A DNA stretch of 14,702 bases. Source: JANOBJ01 sp031411575 (GTDB taxonomy: Bacteria; Pseudomonadota; Gammaproteobacteria; Burkholderiales; Burkholderiaceae_C). The stretch lies in NCBI GenBank assembly GCA_031411575.1, contig JANOBJ010000380.1, forward strand, positions 1 to 14,702, in the 5' to 3' direction. The translations under genes were made by a program, and so were the position numbers. Below, piece after piece: positions 1-7,206 of this stretch. The notes below the pieces were generated by a model, which saw only the letters and a list, made by a program, of their open reading frames with translations, had not been told where the DNA came from and ran no database searches. How positions within the stretch are numbered: the first letter of the stretch is position 1; each line of letters starts with the position of its first letter.

Positions 1-612
1 GGCGTAGGGCTTGGCGCCCTTGAAGCTCGGCAGAAAGCTGTGGTGGATGTTGATGGCGCGACCGCTGAGCTTTTTGCACAGGTCGTCCGACAGGATTTGC
101 ATGTAGCGCGCCAGCACCACCAGCTCGGCGCCCTCGGCTTCGATGATTTCATGCTGCCGGGCTTCGGCCTGAGCCTTGGTCGTCGCGGTCACCGGGATGT
201 GGTGAAACGGCACGTTGTAGCTGGCCGCCAGTTGGTAGAACTCGCGGTGGTTGCTGATGATGGCGCGGATATCCAGCGGCAGCAGCCCGCTCTTCCAGCG
301 AAACAGCAGGTCGTTCAGGCAATGGCCTTCCTTGCTGACCATGATCACCGTGCGCATCGGTTGCGTGGTGGCGTGCAGCTTCCACTGCATCGAAAAAGCG
401 TCGGCAAAGGCCTTCAGCTGCGCGCGCAGGTCGTCCTCGGTCAGTTGGGCGCAGGCAAACTGCACGCGCATGAAAAACAGGCCGGTGTCGTGGTCGTTGT
501 ACTGCGCGGCTTCCTCGATGTTGCCGCCGCGCTCATACAGAAAACCCGAAACCGCATGCACGATGCCCGGCCGGTCGGGGCAGGAAAGAGTCAGGACATA
601 AGCGTGATTCAT
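1..612 (-). CDS. purU: Formyltetrahydrofolate deformylase PurU, N-terminal 204 residues (C-terminus beyond window)
   Basis: PurU hydrolyses 10-formyltetrahydrofolate to formate and tetrahydrofolate in the cytosol, supplying formate for PurT-dependent purine synthesis and balancing one-carbon pools. Translation from the ATG at 612 opens with MNHAYVLTLSCPDRPGIVHA, an ACT regulatory domain (about residues 1-80). The formyltransferase-like catalytic domain follows, with VSKEGHCLNDLLFRWKSG, SNHREF and, at the window edge, the signature NIHHSFLPSFKGAKPYA that carries the catalytic Asn and His. The catalytic Asp lies off the window. The frame stays open to base 1, so about 80 residues of a ~285-residue protein are missing because the window ends, not because the gene is broken. 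The ribosome site upstream of the ATG is weak, but no better start is seen. The gene is divergent from the aminotransferase across 112 bp. The family call is secure. Confidence 0.95.
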   Translation of the reverse strand, partial: MNHAYVLTLSCPDRPGIVHAVSGFLYERGGNIEEAAQYNDHDTGLFFMRVQFACAQLTEDDLRAQLKAFADAFSMQWKLHATTQPMRTVIMVSKEGHCLNDLLFRWKSGLLPLDIRAIISNHREFYQLAASYNVPFHHIPVTATTKAQAEARQHEIIEAEGAELVVLARYMQILSDDLCKKLSGRAINIHHSFLPSFKGAKPYA

Positions 613-724
613 AGAGCTTGAATTGTCGCAGGCTGCCCGCCAGTCATCGCCGATTGCGGGTTTCGCAGCGTGCAGGGGCGCGCCATCGGTGCCAAAATGA
701 CCCGGTCAAGACTCGGAGACTGCC

Positions 725-2053
725 ATGGCCTACAACGACTTTTCAATGGACAACCAGTGGTTGCCCTTCACCCCCAACCGGGCCTTCCGCAAAGACCCGC
801 GCGTCTTTGTGGCGGCCGACGGGGTGTACTTCACCACGCATGACGGCCGCCAGGTGCTCGATGGCATCTCCAGCCTGTGGTGCGTGGGCGCGGGGCACAA
901 CCGCAAGCCCATCAACGAGGCGATCAAGAAGCAGCTGGATACGCTGGATTACGCGACCGCCTTCCAGGCCAGCAACGACAAGGCGTTCAAGGCCGCCGAG
1001 ATGATTGCCGCGATGGCGCCTGGTGACTTGAACAAGGTGCTGTTCTGCAACTCGGGCTCGGAGGCGGCCGACACCTCGCTGAAGGTTGCGCTGGCCTACC
1101 ACCGCGCGCGCGGCGAGGGCCACCGCAATGTGTTCATCGGCCGCGAAAAGGGCTACCACGGTGTCGGCTTCGGCGGCATGTCGGTCGGCGGCATTCCGGC
1201 CAACCGCAAGGTCTACGGCTCGGCCTTTCTGCCGCGCGTGGACCACATGCGCTTCATCCACGACCCGGTGCACAACGCCTACATCCACGGCGTGGAGCCG
1301 GTATGGCAGGAAGACCCGCTGGTCGAACTGGAAACCCGCATCCTGCCGCTGCACGACCCGTCCAACGTGGCGGCGATCATCGTCGAGCCGGTGGCCGGCA
1401 GCGCGGGCTGGTACCTGCCGCCCAAGGGCTACCTGAAGCGCCTGCGCGAGATCTGCGACAAGCACGGCATCCTGCTGATCTTTGACGAGGTGATCACCGG
1501 CTTCGGCCGCATGGGCACCAACTTCGCCGCCGACTACTACGGCGTGGTGCCCGACATGCTGAACTTCGCCAAGTGCGTGACCAACGGCGTGATCCCGCTG
1601 GGCGGCGTGATCTGCCGCGAGCACCTGTACGACGCGATGATGAACGGCCCCGAGCACGTGGTCGAGTTCTTCCACGGCTACACCTACTCGGGCCACCCGG
1701 TAGCCTGCGCGGCCGCCATTGCCACGCTGGAGCTGTTCCAGCAGGACAATCTGTTTCAGCGGGCCGGCGAGATGGGCAAGGTGCTGGGCGACGCGATGCA
1801 CGGCGCCTTCAAGGGCCTGCCCAATGTGGTCGGCATCCGCAGCCTGGGGCTGGCCGGCGCGGTGGAGCTTGCCGGCATCGCCGGCACGCCGGGCAAGCGC
1901 GCCTATGACATCTTTGTGGATTGCTTCCACAAGGGCGTGCTGGTGCGCCCGGCCGGCGAAAACATGGTGCTGTGCCCACCCTACATCGTGGACAAGGCGC
2001 AGATCGAAACGATGGTCGGCACGCTGGCTGATTCAATCAAGCGGCACGCCTGA
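725..2053 (+). CDS. Class III omega-amino acid:pyruvate aminotransferase (beta-alanine:pyruvate type)
   Basis: This is a PLP-dependent fold-type I transaminase of 442 residues. It probably moves the amino group of beta-alanine or another omega-amino acid/amine to pyruvate, giving alanine and a semialdehyde. The opening WLPFTPNRAFRKDPR and the block GISSLWCVGAGHNRKPI match the Pseudomonas omega-amino acid:pyruvate aminotransferase pattern. Visible PLP-site elements are S110-G111-S112-E113 (phosphate-binding turn), the GYHG aromatic/His stacking motif, D254 in DEVITGFGR (pyridine nitrogen) and K283 in NFAKCVTNG (Schiff base). HGYTYSGHPVACAAA completes the family signature. Length is full for the family. 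A GGAG at 715-718 lies six bases before the ATG. The gene stands alone between the divergent purU and the convergent ChaN-like gene. Family is certain; the exact amine donor is inference (bauA/aptA-like names would fit). Confidence 0.93.
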   Translation: MAYNDFSMDNQWLPFTPNRAFRKDPRVFVAADGVYFTTHDGRQVLDGISSLWCVGAGHNRKPINEAIKKQLDTLDYATAFQASNDKAFKAAEMIAAMAPGDLNKVLFCNSGSEAADTSLKVALAYHRARGEGHRNVFIGREKGYHGVGFGGMSVGGIPANRKVYGSAFLPRVDHMRFIHDPVHNAYIHGVEPVWQEDPLVELETRILPLHDPSNVAAIIVEPVAGSAGWYLPPKGYLKRLREICDKHGILLIFDEVITGFGRMGTNFAADYYGVVPDMLNFAKCVTNGVIPLGGVICREHLYDAMMNGPEHVVEFFHGYTYSGHPVACAAAIATLELFQQDNLFQRAGEMGKVLGDAMHGAFKGLPNVVGIRSLGLAGAVELAGIAGTPGKRAYDIFVDCFHKGVLVRPAGENMVLCPPYIVDKAQIETMVGTLADSIKRHA

Positions 2054-2115
2054 GCTGGGGTGCTCGGGTGGGCTCGGGCCGGCGTTGCCTGGGCGCAGCG
2101 AGCTCAGCGCCGCGC

Positions 2116-2988
2116 TCAGCTTTTGGGCGGCATCGCGCGCCGCAGGTCGGCGCAGTAGTCCTTGTCGGGCCGTGGCGGGGTCGGCCATACGAGATCTGCG
2201 GCGTCATTGATTGCTATTGAATTTGTAGCATCCAATGAACCGCCAGCAAGGACCTGGAGCACTTTTGCCTTGAAATCCGGCGCCAGGTGCAGCGGGATGC
2301 CAATATCACGCGCCACGTGGCCGCCACCGGCCACCAGCAGCACCGTCTTGCCGCTCTGGCGTGCGCTGGCCACGGTCTGGGCCATGGCGATGTCGCGTGC
2401 GATCTGGATGCGCGTCATCGGGTTGATCTGGCTTTCGGGCAGCAGCCCGCAGTGGCCTTCGCGCATGTTTTTCTGCTGTTTTCCGCGTGCGGTCGGTGTC
2501 AGTCGGTCATCTAGCGCTACATTTTTCATAGCGTCTGACATCTGCGCGCGCGGCAGGTTGGCGCCCAGCACCGGCGCGCCGGCACGCACCGCCGCCATCA
2601 CCACCGGGCCATAGGTGGCCCAGGGCCAGGCCGGTTCGTTCCAGCGCAGGGCGGCGCGCACGGCGGGTTCGGTGGCATCGCGCGGCAGGCCGGCGGTGCT
2701 GCCACCCTGCTCGGCCATCTCGATCACCAGTGCCGCCAGCGTGCCGCGCTCAGCCAGCGCCAGCACCACCTCGCGCTGCAGCCGCTGGTGCTCGGGCGCG
2801 TCGTGCTGCTCGCCCAGCAGGATGGCGTCGGCCGGCAGCAGGCTGTCAAGCCGGCGCATCAAGTCGGTGGCAGAGGGGTACGGCCCGGCAAGGGGCGCGG
2901 CAGCGTTGGGCGCCGTCGCCGCGCCAGCGCAACCCGCCAGCAAGATGACCGATACCAGCAAACCCGTGACGGCGGCGCGACAGTACAT
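2116..2988 (-). CDS. ChaN-family (haem/iron-associated) lipoprotein with two repeat-derived inserts
   Basis: This 290-residue protein has a lipoprotein signal (lipobox LLAGC, modified Cys20), so it should be lipid-anchored and face the periplasm. The mature part matches the ChaN-like family, whose members bind haem or belong to the TIKI/Tiki-like fold. LLGEQHD (G59-E60-x-H62) is the N-terminal active or metal-site motif. VIEM follows, and VLLVAGGGHVARDIGIPLHL holds the conserved GxGHxxxDxGxP motif (H224). ChaN itself is an iron-regulated haem-binding lipoprotein; a role in iron/haem handling here is inference. Residues about 151-161 (SDAMKNVALD) and 238-262 (with LDATNSIAIN) are translated copies of the dispersed repeat and sit where the family varies. 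It starts only 33 bp from the divergent AbrB-type gene. No iron-uptake genes are adjacent. Confidence 0.85.
   Translation of the reverse strand: MYCRAAVTGLLVSVILLAGCAGAATAPNAAAPLAGPYPSATDLMRRLDSLLPADAILLGEQHDAPEHQRLQREVVLALAERGTLAALVIEMAEQGGSTAGLPRDATEPAVRAALRWNEPAWPWATYGPVVMAAVRAGAPVLGANLPRAQMSDAMKNVALDDRLTPTARGKQQKNMREGHCGLLPESQINPMTRIQIARDIAMAQTVASARQSGKTVLLVAGGGHVARDIGIPLHLAPDFKAKVLQVLAGGSLDATNSIAINDAADLVWPTPPRPDKDYCADLRRAMPPKS
2211..2275 (+). repeat. Dispersed GCTA-N9-TAGC repeat, copy 1 (inside the ChaN-like gene)
   Basis: It begins TTGCTATTGAATTTGTAGCA and runs to CTTGAAA, with the head GCTA (2214-2217) and TAGC (2226-2229) separated by nine bases and a tail TGA..GGAC..TTTTGCCTTGAAA shared with the copies at 6828, 12573 and 14331. 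On the minus strand it is read in frame as part of the lipoprotein. Confidence 0.75.
2513..2545 (+). repeat. Dispersed repeat, head-only copy (inside the ChaN-like gene)
   Basis: GCTACATTTTTCATAGC keeps the GCTA-N9-TAGC head (2516-2532) followed by TCTGAC. The tail is not recognisable, so this is a degenerate or truncated copy. The minus-strand translation SDAMKNVALD lines up with SDAINSVAIN encoded by the copy at 6828 in the same frame, which supports common origin. Confidence 0.5.
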
Positions 2989-3021
2989 CGCACGATACTA
3001 AGGCTTCACCAATCTCCCACC

Positions 3022-4107
3022 ATGCGACTGAACTTCTATGCCCGCGCCGCGGCCACCCTGCTGCTGGCGCTGGCTGCAGCCGAACTGTGTGTCTGGCTGG
3101 CGACGCCGATCCCCTGGATGATCGGGCCGCTGCTTGCCACGGCCATCGCGTCGATCGGGGGCGCGCCCACGGCCAGCGCCGGGCCGCTGCGCAACGCGGG
3201 GCAGTGGGTCATCGGCGTTGCGCTGGGGCTGTATTTCACGCCGCAGGTGACCGCGCTGGTGGCAGGCCTGTGGTGGGCGATCGTGGTGGCGATCGTGTGG
3301 GCGCTGCTGCTGGGCACCGGTTTTGGCCTGTGGCTGCAACGGGTGCACGCGCCGCGCATGCCCGAGCTGCGTGGCGATGCGCTGCGCGCCACCACCTACT
3401 ACGCGGGCGCGATTGGCGCGGCGTCGGAGATGACGCTGCTGGCCGAGCGCAAGGGCGCGCGCGCCGATCTGGTGGCCGCCGCGCACAGCATGCGGCTGCT
3501 GATCGTGGTGTTGGTGATTCCGTTTGCCATGCAGTGGGGCAAGGCCGCCTGGGGCCTGCAGGCCATCGAGTTTTCACCACCCGGCCCCAAAACCGCGCAA
3601 TGGCCGGGTTTCTTGTGGCTGGCACTGGCCACCGGCGCGGGCGCGCTGCTGATGGACCGGCTCGGCCGTGCCAACCCGTGGTTCATGGGCGCGCTGCTGG
3701 TGGCGATGGGGTTCACCATGGCGGGCATCCACCTGACGGCGATCCCGACGGGGCTGACGAACGCGGCACAGCTGGTGATTGGGGTCAGCCTCGGGGTGCG
3801 CTTTTCAGCCGAGTTTGTGCACACGGCGCCGCGCTGGCTGGTCAGTGTGGCGCTGGGCACGGTGGTGATGATCGTGCTGTGCGCGGGGCTGGCGGGGCTG
3901 CTGGCACGCGGCACCGGGCTGCCGCTGGCGACGATGATCCTGGGGGTGTCGCCGGGCGGTATTTCCGAGATGGCGATCACCGCCAAGGTGCTGCAACTCG
4001 GGGTGCCGGTGGTCACCGCGTTCCAGGTGTGCCGGCTGGTGGCGGTGCTGCTGCTGGTCGACCCGCTGTACCGCTGGGTGTACCGGGCGCGCGCCCAGGG
4101 CGGCTAG
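3022..4107 (+). CDS. AbrB family inner-membrane protein (duplicated AbrB domain, putative transporter)
   Basis: This is a 361-residue, very hydrophobic protein with about ten predicted membrane segments. It belongs to the AbrB/AbrB-duplication family (linked by name to E. coli AbrB, an ammonia monooxygenase-like annotation; physiological substrate not established), unrelated to the Bacillus DNA-binding AbrB. The internal duplication is visible. WMIGPLLATAIASIGG with NAGQWVIGVALGLYF (residues 32-72) pairs with WFMGALLVAMGFTMAG with NAAQLVIGVSLGVRF (210-251). IGAASEM (S135-E136-M137) pairs with PGGISEM (S315-E316-M317), each followed by a helix ending in RLL/RLV. I chose the ATG at 3022 because the protein then begins with a normal first helix; an upstream in-frame ATG would add an unlikely Arg/Gly-rich extension. 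The ribosome site is poor. The gene converges with the binding protein gene. Confidence 0.88.
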   Translation: MRLNFYARAAATLLLALAAAELCVWLATPIPWMIGPLLATAIASIGGAPTASAGPLRNAGQWVIGVALGLYFTPQVTALVAGLWWAIVVAIVWALLLGTGFGLWLQRVHAPRMPELRGDALRATTYYAGAIGAASEMTLLAERKGARADLVAAAHSMRLLIVVLVIPFAMQWGKAAWGLQAIEFSPPGPKTAQWPGFLWLALATGAGALLMDRLGRANPWFMGALLVAMGFTMAGIHLTAIPTGLTNAAQLVIGVSLGVRFSAEFVHTAPRWLVSVALGTVVMIVLCAGLAGLLARGTGLPLATMILGVSPGGISEMAITAKVLQLGVPVVTAFQVCRLVAVLLLVDPLYRWVYRARAQGG

Positions 4108-4146
4108 CCGGCGGCGCGCAGCACTGCACGCCACCGGTGCGCCGGC
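4107..4146. terminator. Possible shared hairpin between convergent genes
   Basis: GCCGGCG (4107-4113) can pair with CGCCGGC (4140-4146) in the 45-bp gap between the convergent AbrB-type and binding-protein genes. The loop is 26 bases and neither side has a T-tract, so this is a weak, possibly bidirectional, terminator candidate. Confidence 0.3.
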
Positions 4147-4152
4147 CTGGTC

Positions 4153-5292
4153 TCAGTGCTGGAACTTGCCGCTGCGGGTGACCAGCGCCAGATCGACAAA
4201 CGCCACGCCCACGTGGTTGTCACGGGCGTAGTTGGCGCTCAGGCCGTTCAGGTCAATCCTGGCATCGCCCAGCGCGGCCACAAACCCCTCGCGTGTCGGG
4301 TTGGTGCCAGCCAGCTGCAGCGCGGCCACCAGGGCCTTGGCGGTCATGTAGCCCTCCAGGCTGCCATAGGAGAAAGCCTGACCCGGGTTGACCCGTGCAA
4401 ACGCATCCTGGTACTCGCGCGTGATCGCGGTCTTGCGCTCCCAGGGGCTGGGCACCACCTGCGCGAAGATCATGCCGTGCGCCAGTTCACCCAGGCGCGC
4501 GGCCATCTGCGCCGAGCCGGAATTGACACCGTAGAACGCGGTGCGCACGCCCTGGGCGCGGGCCTTGCGGATGAGTTTTTCGTAGACGCCGGTGCCGCCG
4601 TGGTTGAACACCATCTGGGCGCCGGTTTGCTGCAACTGCGCGGCCATCTTGTCGATCTGCGCATCGGCGATGTCCGATTTGAAGGGCAGGTCGGCCACCA
4701 GCGTCATGCCGAGTTCCTGGCAGATCAGCTTGACGTTGGCCAGGTGCTGGCCGCCGACCTCCGAGTCCGCGCGCAGGAAGGCGACCTTCGTCGTCCCCAG
4801 GCTCTTGGCGTGCGCGATCAGCGCATGAAATTCCTCGCGGTGCTCGGCGCGCACCGGGAACACCAGCGGCTGGAACGGCCGGCGCAGCGTGGGCGAGCCC
4901 GCCATCGGGCCAAAGAACGGCACCTTGAGCTCGTTGGACGCCTTCATCACGGCCGTGGACGGGCCACCTTCGATCGAGCCGAACATCGCAAACACCTTGT
5001 CCTGCTCGATCAGCTGGCGGGTATTGGCCTCGGCCGTTGCGGACTTGTTGTGGTCGTCCAGGGTTTTCAGCAGGATTTGCCGGCCATTCACGCCGCCGCG
5101 CGCGTTCACGCCCTGCAGGTAGGTCTGCACGCCGGCCTGCACCGCAGTGCCATAGTCGTTCTTGCCGCCTTCGAGCGTGATGTTCTGGCCGATCACGATC
5201 TGCTTGGGCGCCACGCCGTCGACCGCGTTGGCGGCCGGTGCGCCGCCCATCAGCGCGCCCGCTGCCATCAGTCCTGTGATGAACTTCTTCAT
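4153..5292 (-). CDS. Periplasmic branched-chain amino acid-type ABC substrate-binding protein (LivK-like, Peripla_BP_6)
   Basis: This 379-residue protein has a classic Sec signal (MKKFITGLMAAGALMGGAPAANA, cut about residue 23) and then a type I bilobed binding fold. IVIGQNITLEGG starts lobe 1. GGVNGRQILLKTLDD, NTRQLIEQDKVFAMFG and PSTAVMKASNELKVPFFGP are typical of receptors that feed LivFGHM-type importers, and VAFLRADSEVGGQ opens lobe 2. The start at 5292 is fixed by a strong ribosome site (AGGGAGGA, complement of 5298-5305) and by the signal peptide; longer frames would bury the signal. No permease or ATPase gene lies next to it. Orphan receptors of this type are common in Burkholderiales and often bind aromatic or organic acids rather than amino acids. 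The ligand cannot be told from sequence. Confidence 0.92.
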   Translation of the reverse strand: MKKFITGLMAAGALMGGAPAANAVDGVAPKQIVIGQNITLEGGKNDYGTAVQAGVQTYLQGVNARGGVNGRQILLKTLDDHNKSATAEANTRQLIEQDKVFAMFGSIEGGPSTAVMKASNELKVPFFGPMAGSPTLRRPFQPLVFPVRAEHREEFHALIAHAKSLGTTKVAFLRADSEVGGQHLANVKLICQELGMTLVADLPFKSDIADAQIDKMAAQLQQTGAQMVFNHGGTGVYEKLIRKARAQGVRTAFYGVNSGSAQMAARLGELAHGMIFAQVVPSPWERKTAITREYQDAFARVNPGQAFSYGSLEGYMTAKALVAALQLAGTNPTREGFVAALGDARIDLNGLSANYARDNHVGVAFVDLALVTRSGKFQH

Positions 5293-5392
5293 ATTCGTCC
5301 TCCCTGAACGTTTTCCTGACTGAACCCGAGTTGCACGCCTGTGACGCATCAACTTGGCTGTTCCCACCTATTTGTAAGAACTTGTTTCAAGC

Positions 5393-5407
5393 TTAGGGCC
5401 GTCCTAA
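5393..5407. promoter_or_regulatory. Small inverted repeat upstream of the binding-protein gene
   Basis: TTAGG-GCCGT-CCTAA is a perfect 5-bp inverted repeat about 100 bp upstream of the binding-protein start, in a locally AT-rich stretch (5365-5410) that is the most promoter-like part of this gap. I could not assign convincing -35/-10 boxes. It could be an operator or chance. Confidence 0.25.
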
Positions 5408-5496
5408 ACGAATTTCCAGTGCCTGCCGGTCACGAAACGAGGGCGAGTGCGGAAAAATTGACGAACAGGGGGATCGCGTGGCGGAGCCGAGTGAAT

Positions 5497-5521
5497 CGAC
5501 CGGGCGGCTGTTGCCCGGTCG
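5497..5521 (-). terminator. Strong hairpin just after the DUF3567 gene
   Basis: CGACCGGGC and GCCCGGTCG form a perfect 9-bp stem with a 7-base loop, six bases past the DUF3567 stop codon. There is no T-tract on the minus strand, so it may act as a 3' stabilising hairpin or a weak terminator. Confidence 0.5.
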
Positions 5522-5526
5522 CCACG

Positions 5527-5808
5527 TCAATGCACGACGACGGGGTTTTGCGCCAGGCCGGCGTACTGCTCCAGCGTGTCTTCCACCTCTTCCTGGGTGG
5601 GCACGTTGATCTGCCAGGCGGTGATCTGCTGCTGGAACAGCTCGGCCCACGAGCCATCGAGGTAAACCTCTTTGCCCGAGCGCTTGTCCACGATCTCGAA
5701 CCCGTGGCGGGCCAGCTGCGGCGTGGCGGGCGCGGGCGCGCCGTCAGGCTCGGCGTTGGCGTGCATGTGCACGACCACGAAGGTTTCAGAGTCATAAAGC
5801 ATGTTCAT
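5527..5808 (-). CDS. DUF3567 domain protein (small cytosolic Burkholderiales protein)
   Basis: This is a 93-residue acidic protein without signal or membrane segment. It opens MNMLYDSETFVVVHMHA and ends NPVVVH, with GFEIVDKRSGKEVYLDG and a C-terminal helix rich in Glu (PTQEEVEDTLEQYAGL). This arrangement of a short beta-rich N-half, then an IVDK..E block, then a helix ending in PVV(L/V)H is what I recall for DUF3567, a family with no known function. A TGAAGGG ribosome site (complement of 5814-5820) precedes the ATG at 5808. An Ala/Pro-rich stretch at about residues 19-31 separates the two beta segments. It stands alone, with a hairpin after its stop. Confidence 0.82.
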   Translation of the reverse strand: MNMLYDSETFVVVHMHANAEPDGAPAPATPQLARHGFEIVDKRSGKEVYLDGSWAELFQQQITAWQINVPTQEEVEDTLEQYAGLAQNPVVVH

Positions 5809-6012
5809 GATGGCCCTTCAATTCACAACTGCATGTTAGGTAGCAACGTTCGCGCCAGAATCAAGGACGACGGGACAAGTGCGGATTAGTTGGCGGAATC
5901 AGGCGCGTTTACACGCGTTTGACGCACCGGAAACCGGGTTTTGAATCGATTCTGTGGTGTTTTTGCCGCTTTTTGCGGCGCCAGCGCGGCCCATGGACGC
6001 GCGCTTGACGAC

Positions 6013-6037
6013 AAAAAGGGCCGCACTACGCGGCTTT
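6013..6037 (-). terminator. Intrinsic terminator of the IclR-DUF3108 operon
   Basis: Read on the minus strand, GCCGC-gtagt-GCGGC (6034-6020), extended by two G-U pairs and an A-T pair, is followed by CCTTTTTG. It lies about 33 bases beyond the DUF3108 stop codon. Stem plus T-run fits rho-independent termination of the leftward transcript. Confidence 0.7.
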
Positions 6038-6069
6038 GTGCGCGCTGTGCGGCAGCCGGCCACCGCCGC

Positions 6070-7206
6070 TCAGGGCGTGCCGCTGGCGCGCAGCTGCTGG
6101 TCCACGAAGTCGCCGTTGGCCTGGGTGATGCGCACCCGCGCCGGCAGGTAGCCGAGCGAAGGCGCCAGCCAGATCTCCACCCGCTGGTCGAACTCGCGGC
6201 GCGGCGCGCGGGTCAGCTTGATGGTGGCCAGCTCGCCCACCGGCAGCGTCTGCCTTTCCTCGGCTTCCACCGCAAACAGCCAGGGCTCGGCCTCGGTCGG
6301 CCCGGCGGTCTGGATGCTGATCTGGCTGCCTGCCGGGTAGCGCGCCGGGTCGCCAGCCAGCAGCGCGGCCAGTTGCAGCAGCACGCTCAGGCGGTCTTGT
6401 GCGCCGGGCAACAGCGGCGCCTCGGAGGTGTTGGCGCTGAAGCTGATGCGGGCGCGCTCGCGGTCAAAATGCGCGGCCCGCTCGGCGCGCGACTTGTCGG
6501 CAAAGCGCGTGGGCGCCAGACCGCCTGCCGTGAGGCTGCCGACGCTGGTTTGCGACCGCGCGCCGACCAGAAAGGCGCTGACCTCCAGCCGCGCCTGGTA
6601 GCTGGTGGCGTCGTGCACAAAGCTCAGCTCGGAGCGGGCGGTGTAGGCCAGCTTTCGCACCTCGCCGCTGACCATGTATTGCAACCGCACCGGCGCTGGC
6701 ACCGCCACCGGCGCGCTGGGGGCGGCAAGCGGGGCGGAAGGTGGGGGCGGGGAGGGCGCGGCAGGCGCCTCGGGATGCGGCGAGGGCTCGGCGGCGGCCA
6801 CCGCTGCAGGGTTGGCCGGAGTGTTGATTGCTACAGAATTAATAGCATCCGATGACCGCTGCACCTGGACCCCAGGCACATTTGACTCCAAAACCGGTGC
6901 TGCGGGCGTTTTGGGGGCGGCTGGTCGCGGCCGGGCCACGGGAGCCGGTGCGGGTGCCGCCGGTTCGGGCCGCGCGGCAACCGCTACCGGCGCTGGCACC
7001 GCAGGCGGTGGCGGGGTGATCGTACGGGTGATGAACTGCCGCGTGGCCAGCGGCTCGGCCAGATTCAGCGCGCCCGGCGCGGCCTGCAGCATCGCCAGGT
7101 GCGCCAGCAGCACCGCCCCGCCCAGCAGGATCAGCGGGCGCAGCGGTGTGGCCAGGCCCGGCGTACCCGGCAGGTCATTCAGCGGGCCGTCCAGCGCAAC
7201 GCTCAT
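6070..7206 (-). CDS. DUF3108 domain protein, membrane-anchored with Pro/Ala linker
   Basis: This is a 378-residue protein of unknown role. Residues 22-42 (LRPLILLGGAVLLAHLAMLQ) form one membrane anchor. About 64-173 is a Pro/Ala-rich linker like those that span the periplasm in TonB-like proteins. From about 174 the chain is a beta-rich DUF3108-type domain (LQYMVSGEVRKLAYTARSEL, then YLPARVRITQANGDFVDQQL near the end). DUF3108 proteins are exported proteins of unknown function. The ATG at 7206 overlaps the IclR stop as ATGA, so the two genes are translationally coupled; a longer frame starting at 7281 is unlikely. Residues about 106-128 (ending SDAINSVAIN) are the translated repeat at 6828, placed inside the linker where an insert should be tolerated. 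An intrinsic terminator follows. Family call is good, function unknown. Confidence 0.82.
   Translation of the reverse strand: MSVALDGPLNDLPGTPGLATPLRPLILLGGAVLLAHLAMLQAAPGALNLAEPLATRQFITRTITPPPPAVPAPVAVAARPEPAAPAPAPVARPRPAAPKTPAAPVLESNVPGVQVQRSSDAINSVAINTPANPAAVAAAEPSPHPEAPAAPSPPPPSAPLAAPSAPVAVPAPVRLQYMVSGEVRKLAYTARSELSFVHDATSYQARLEVSAFLVGARSQTSVGSLTAGGLAPTRFADKSRAERAAHFDRERARISFSANTSEAPLLPGAQDRLSVLLQLAALLAGDPARYPAGSQISIQTAGPTEAEPWLFAVEAEERQTLPVGELATIKLTRAPRREFDQRVEIWLAPSLGYLPARVRITQANGDFVDQQLRASGTP
6828..6893 (+). repeat. Dispersed GCTA-N9-TAGC repeat, copy 2 (inside the DUF3108 gene)
   Basis: It begins TTGCTACAGAATTAATAGCA, with GCTA (6830-6833), nine bases and TAGC (6843-6846), then TGACC..GGAC..CACATTTGACTCCAAAA. 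It is read in frame on the minus strand in the Pro/Ala linker. Confidence 0.75.

Noticed and set aside
743..1930. Long minus-strand open frame (395 codons) opposite the aminotransferase
   Set aside because: It is the antisense shadow of a GC-rich gene: composition dominated by His, Val, Ala, Gly, Arg without any recognisable fold, while the plus-strand frame has full catalytic motifs.
2101..2118. Hairpin in the gap between the aminotransferase and ChaN-like genes
   Set aside because: AGCGC-C-GCGCT leaves a one-base loop, which cannot form; the GCTCAGC pair nearby is a direct, not inverted, repeat.
4156..5307. Plus-strand open frame (383 codons) opposite the binding protein
   Set aside because: Shadow frame; the minus strand encodes a complete signal peptide and binding fold.
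5965..5979. GCCGC-TTTTT-GCGGC hairpin as terminator
   Set aside because: The T-run is in the loop and upstream, not after the stem, for either direction of the neighbouring genes; the hairpin at 6013-6037 is the better terminator.
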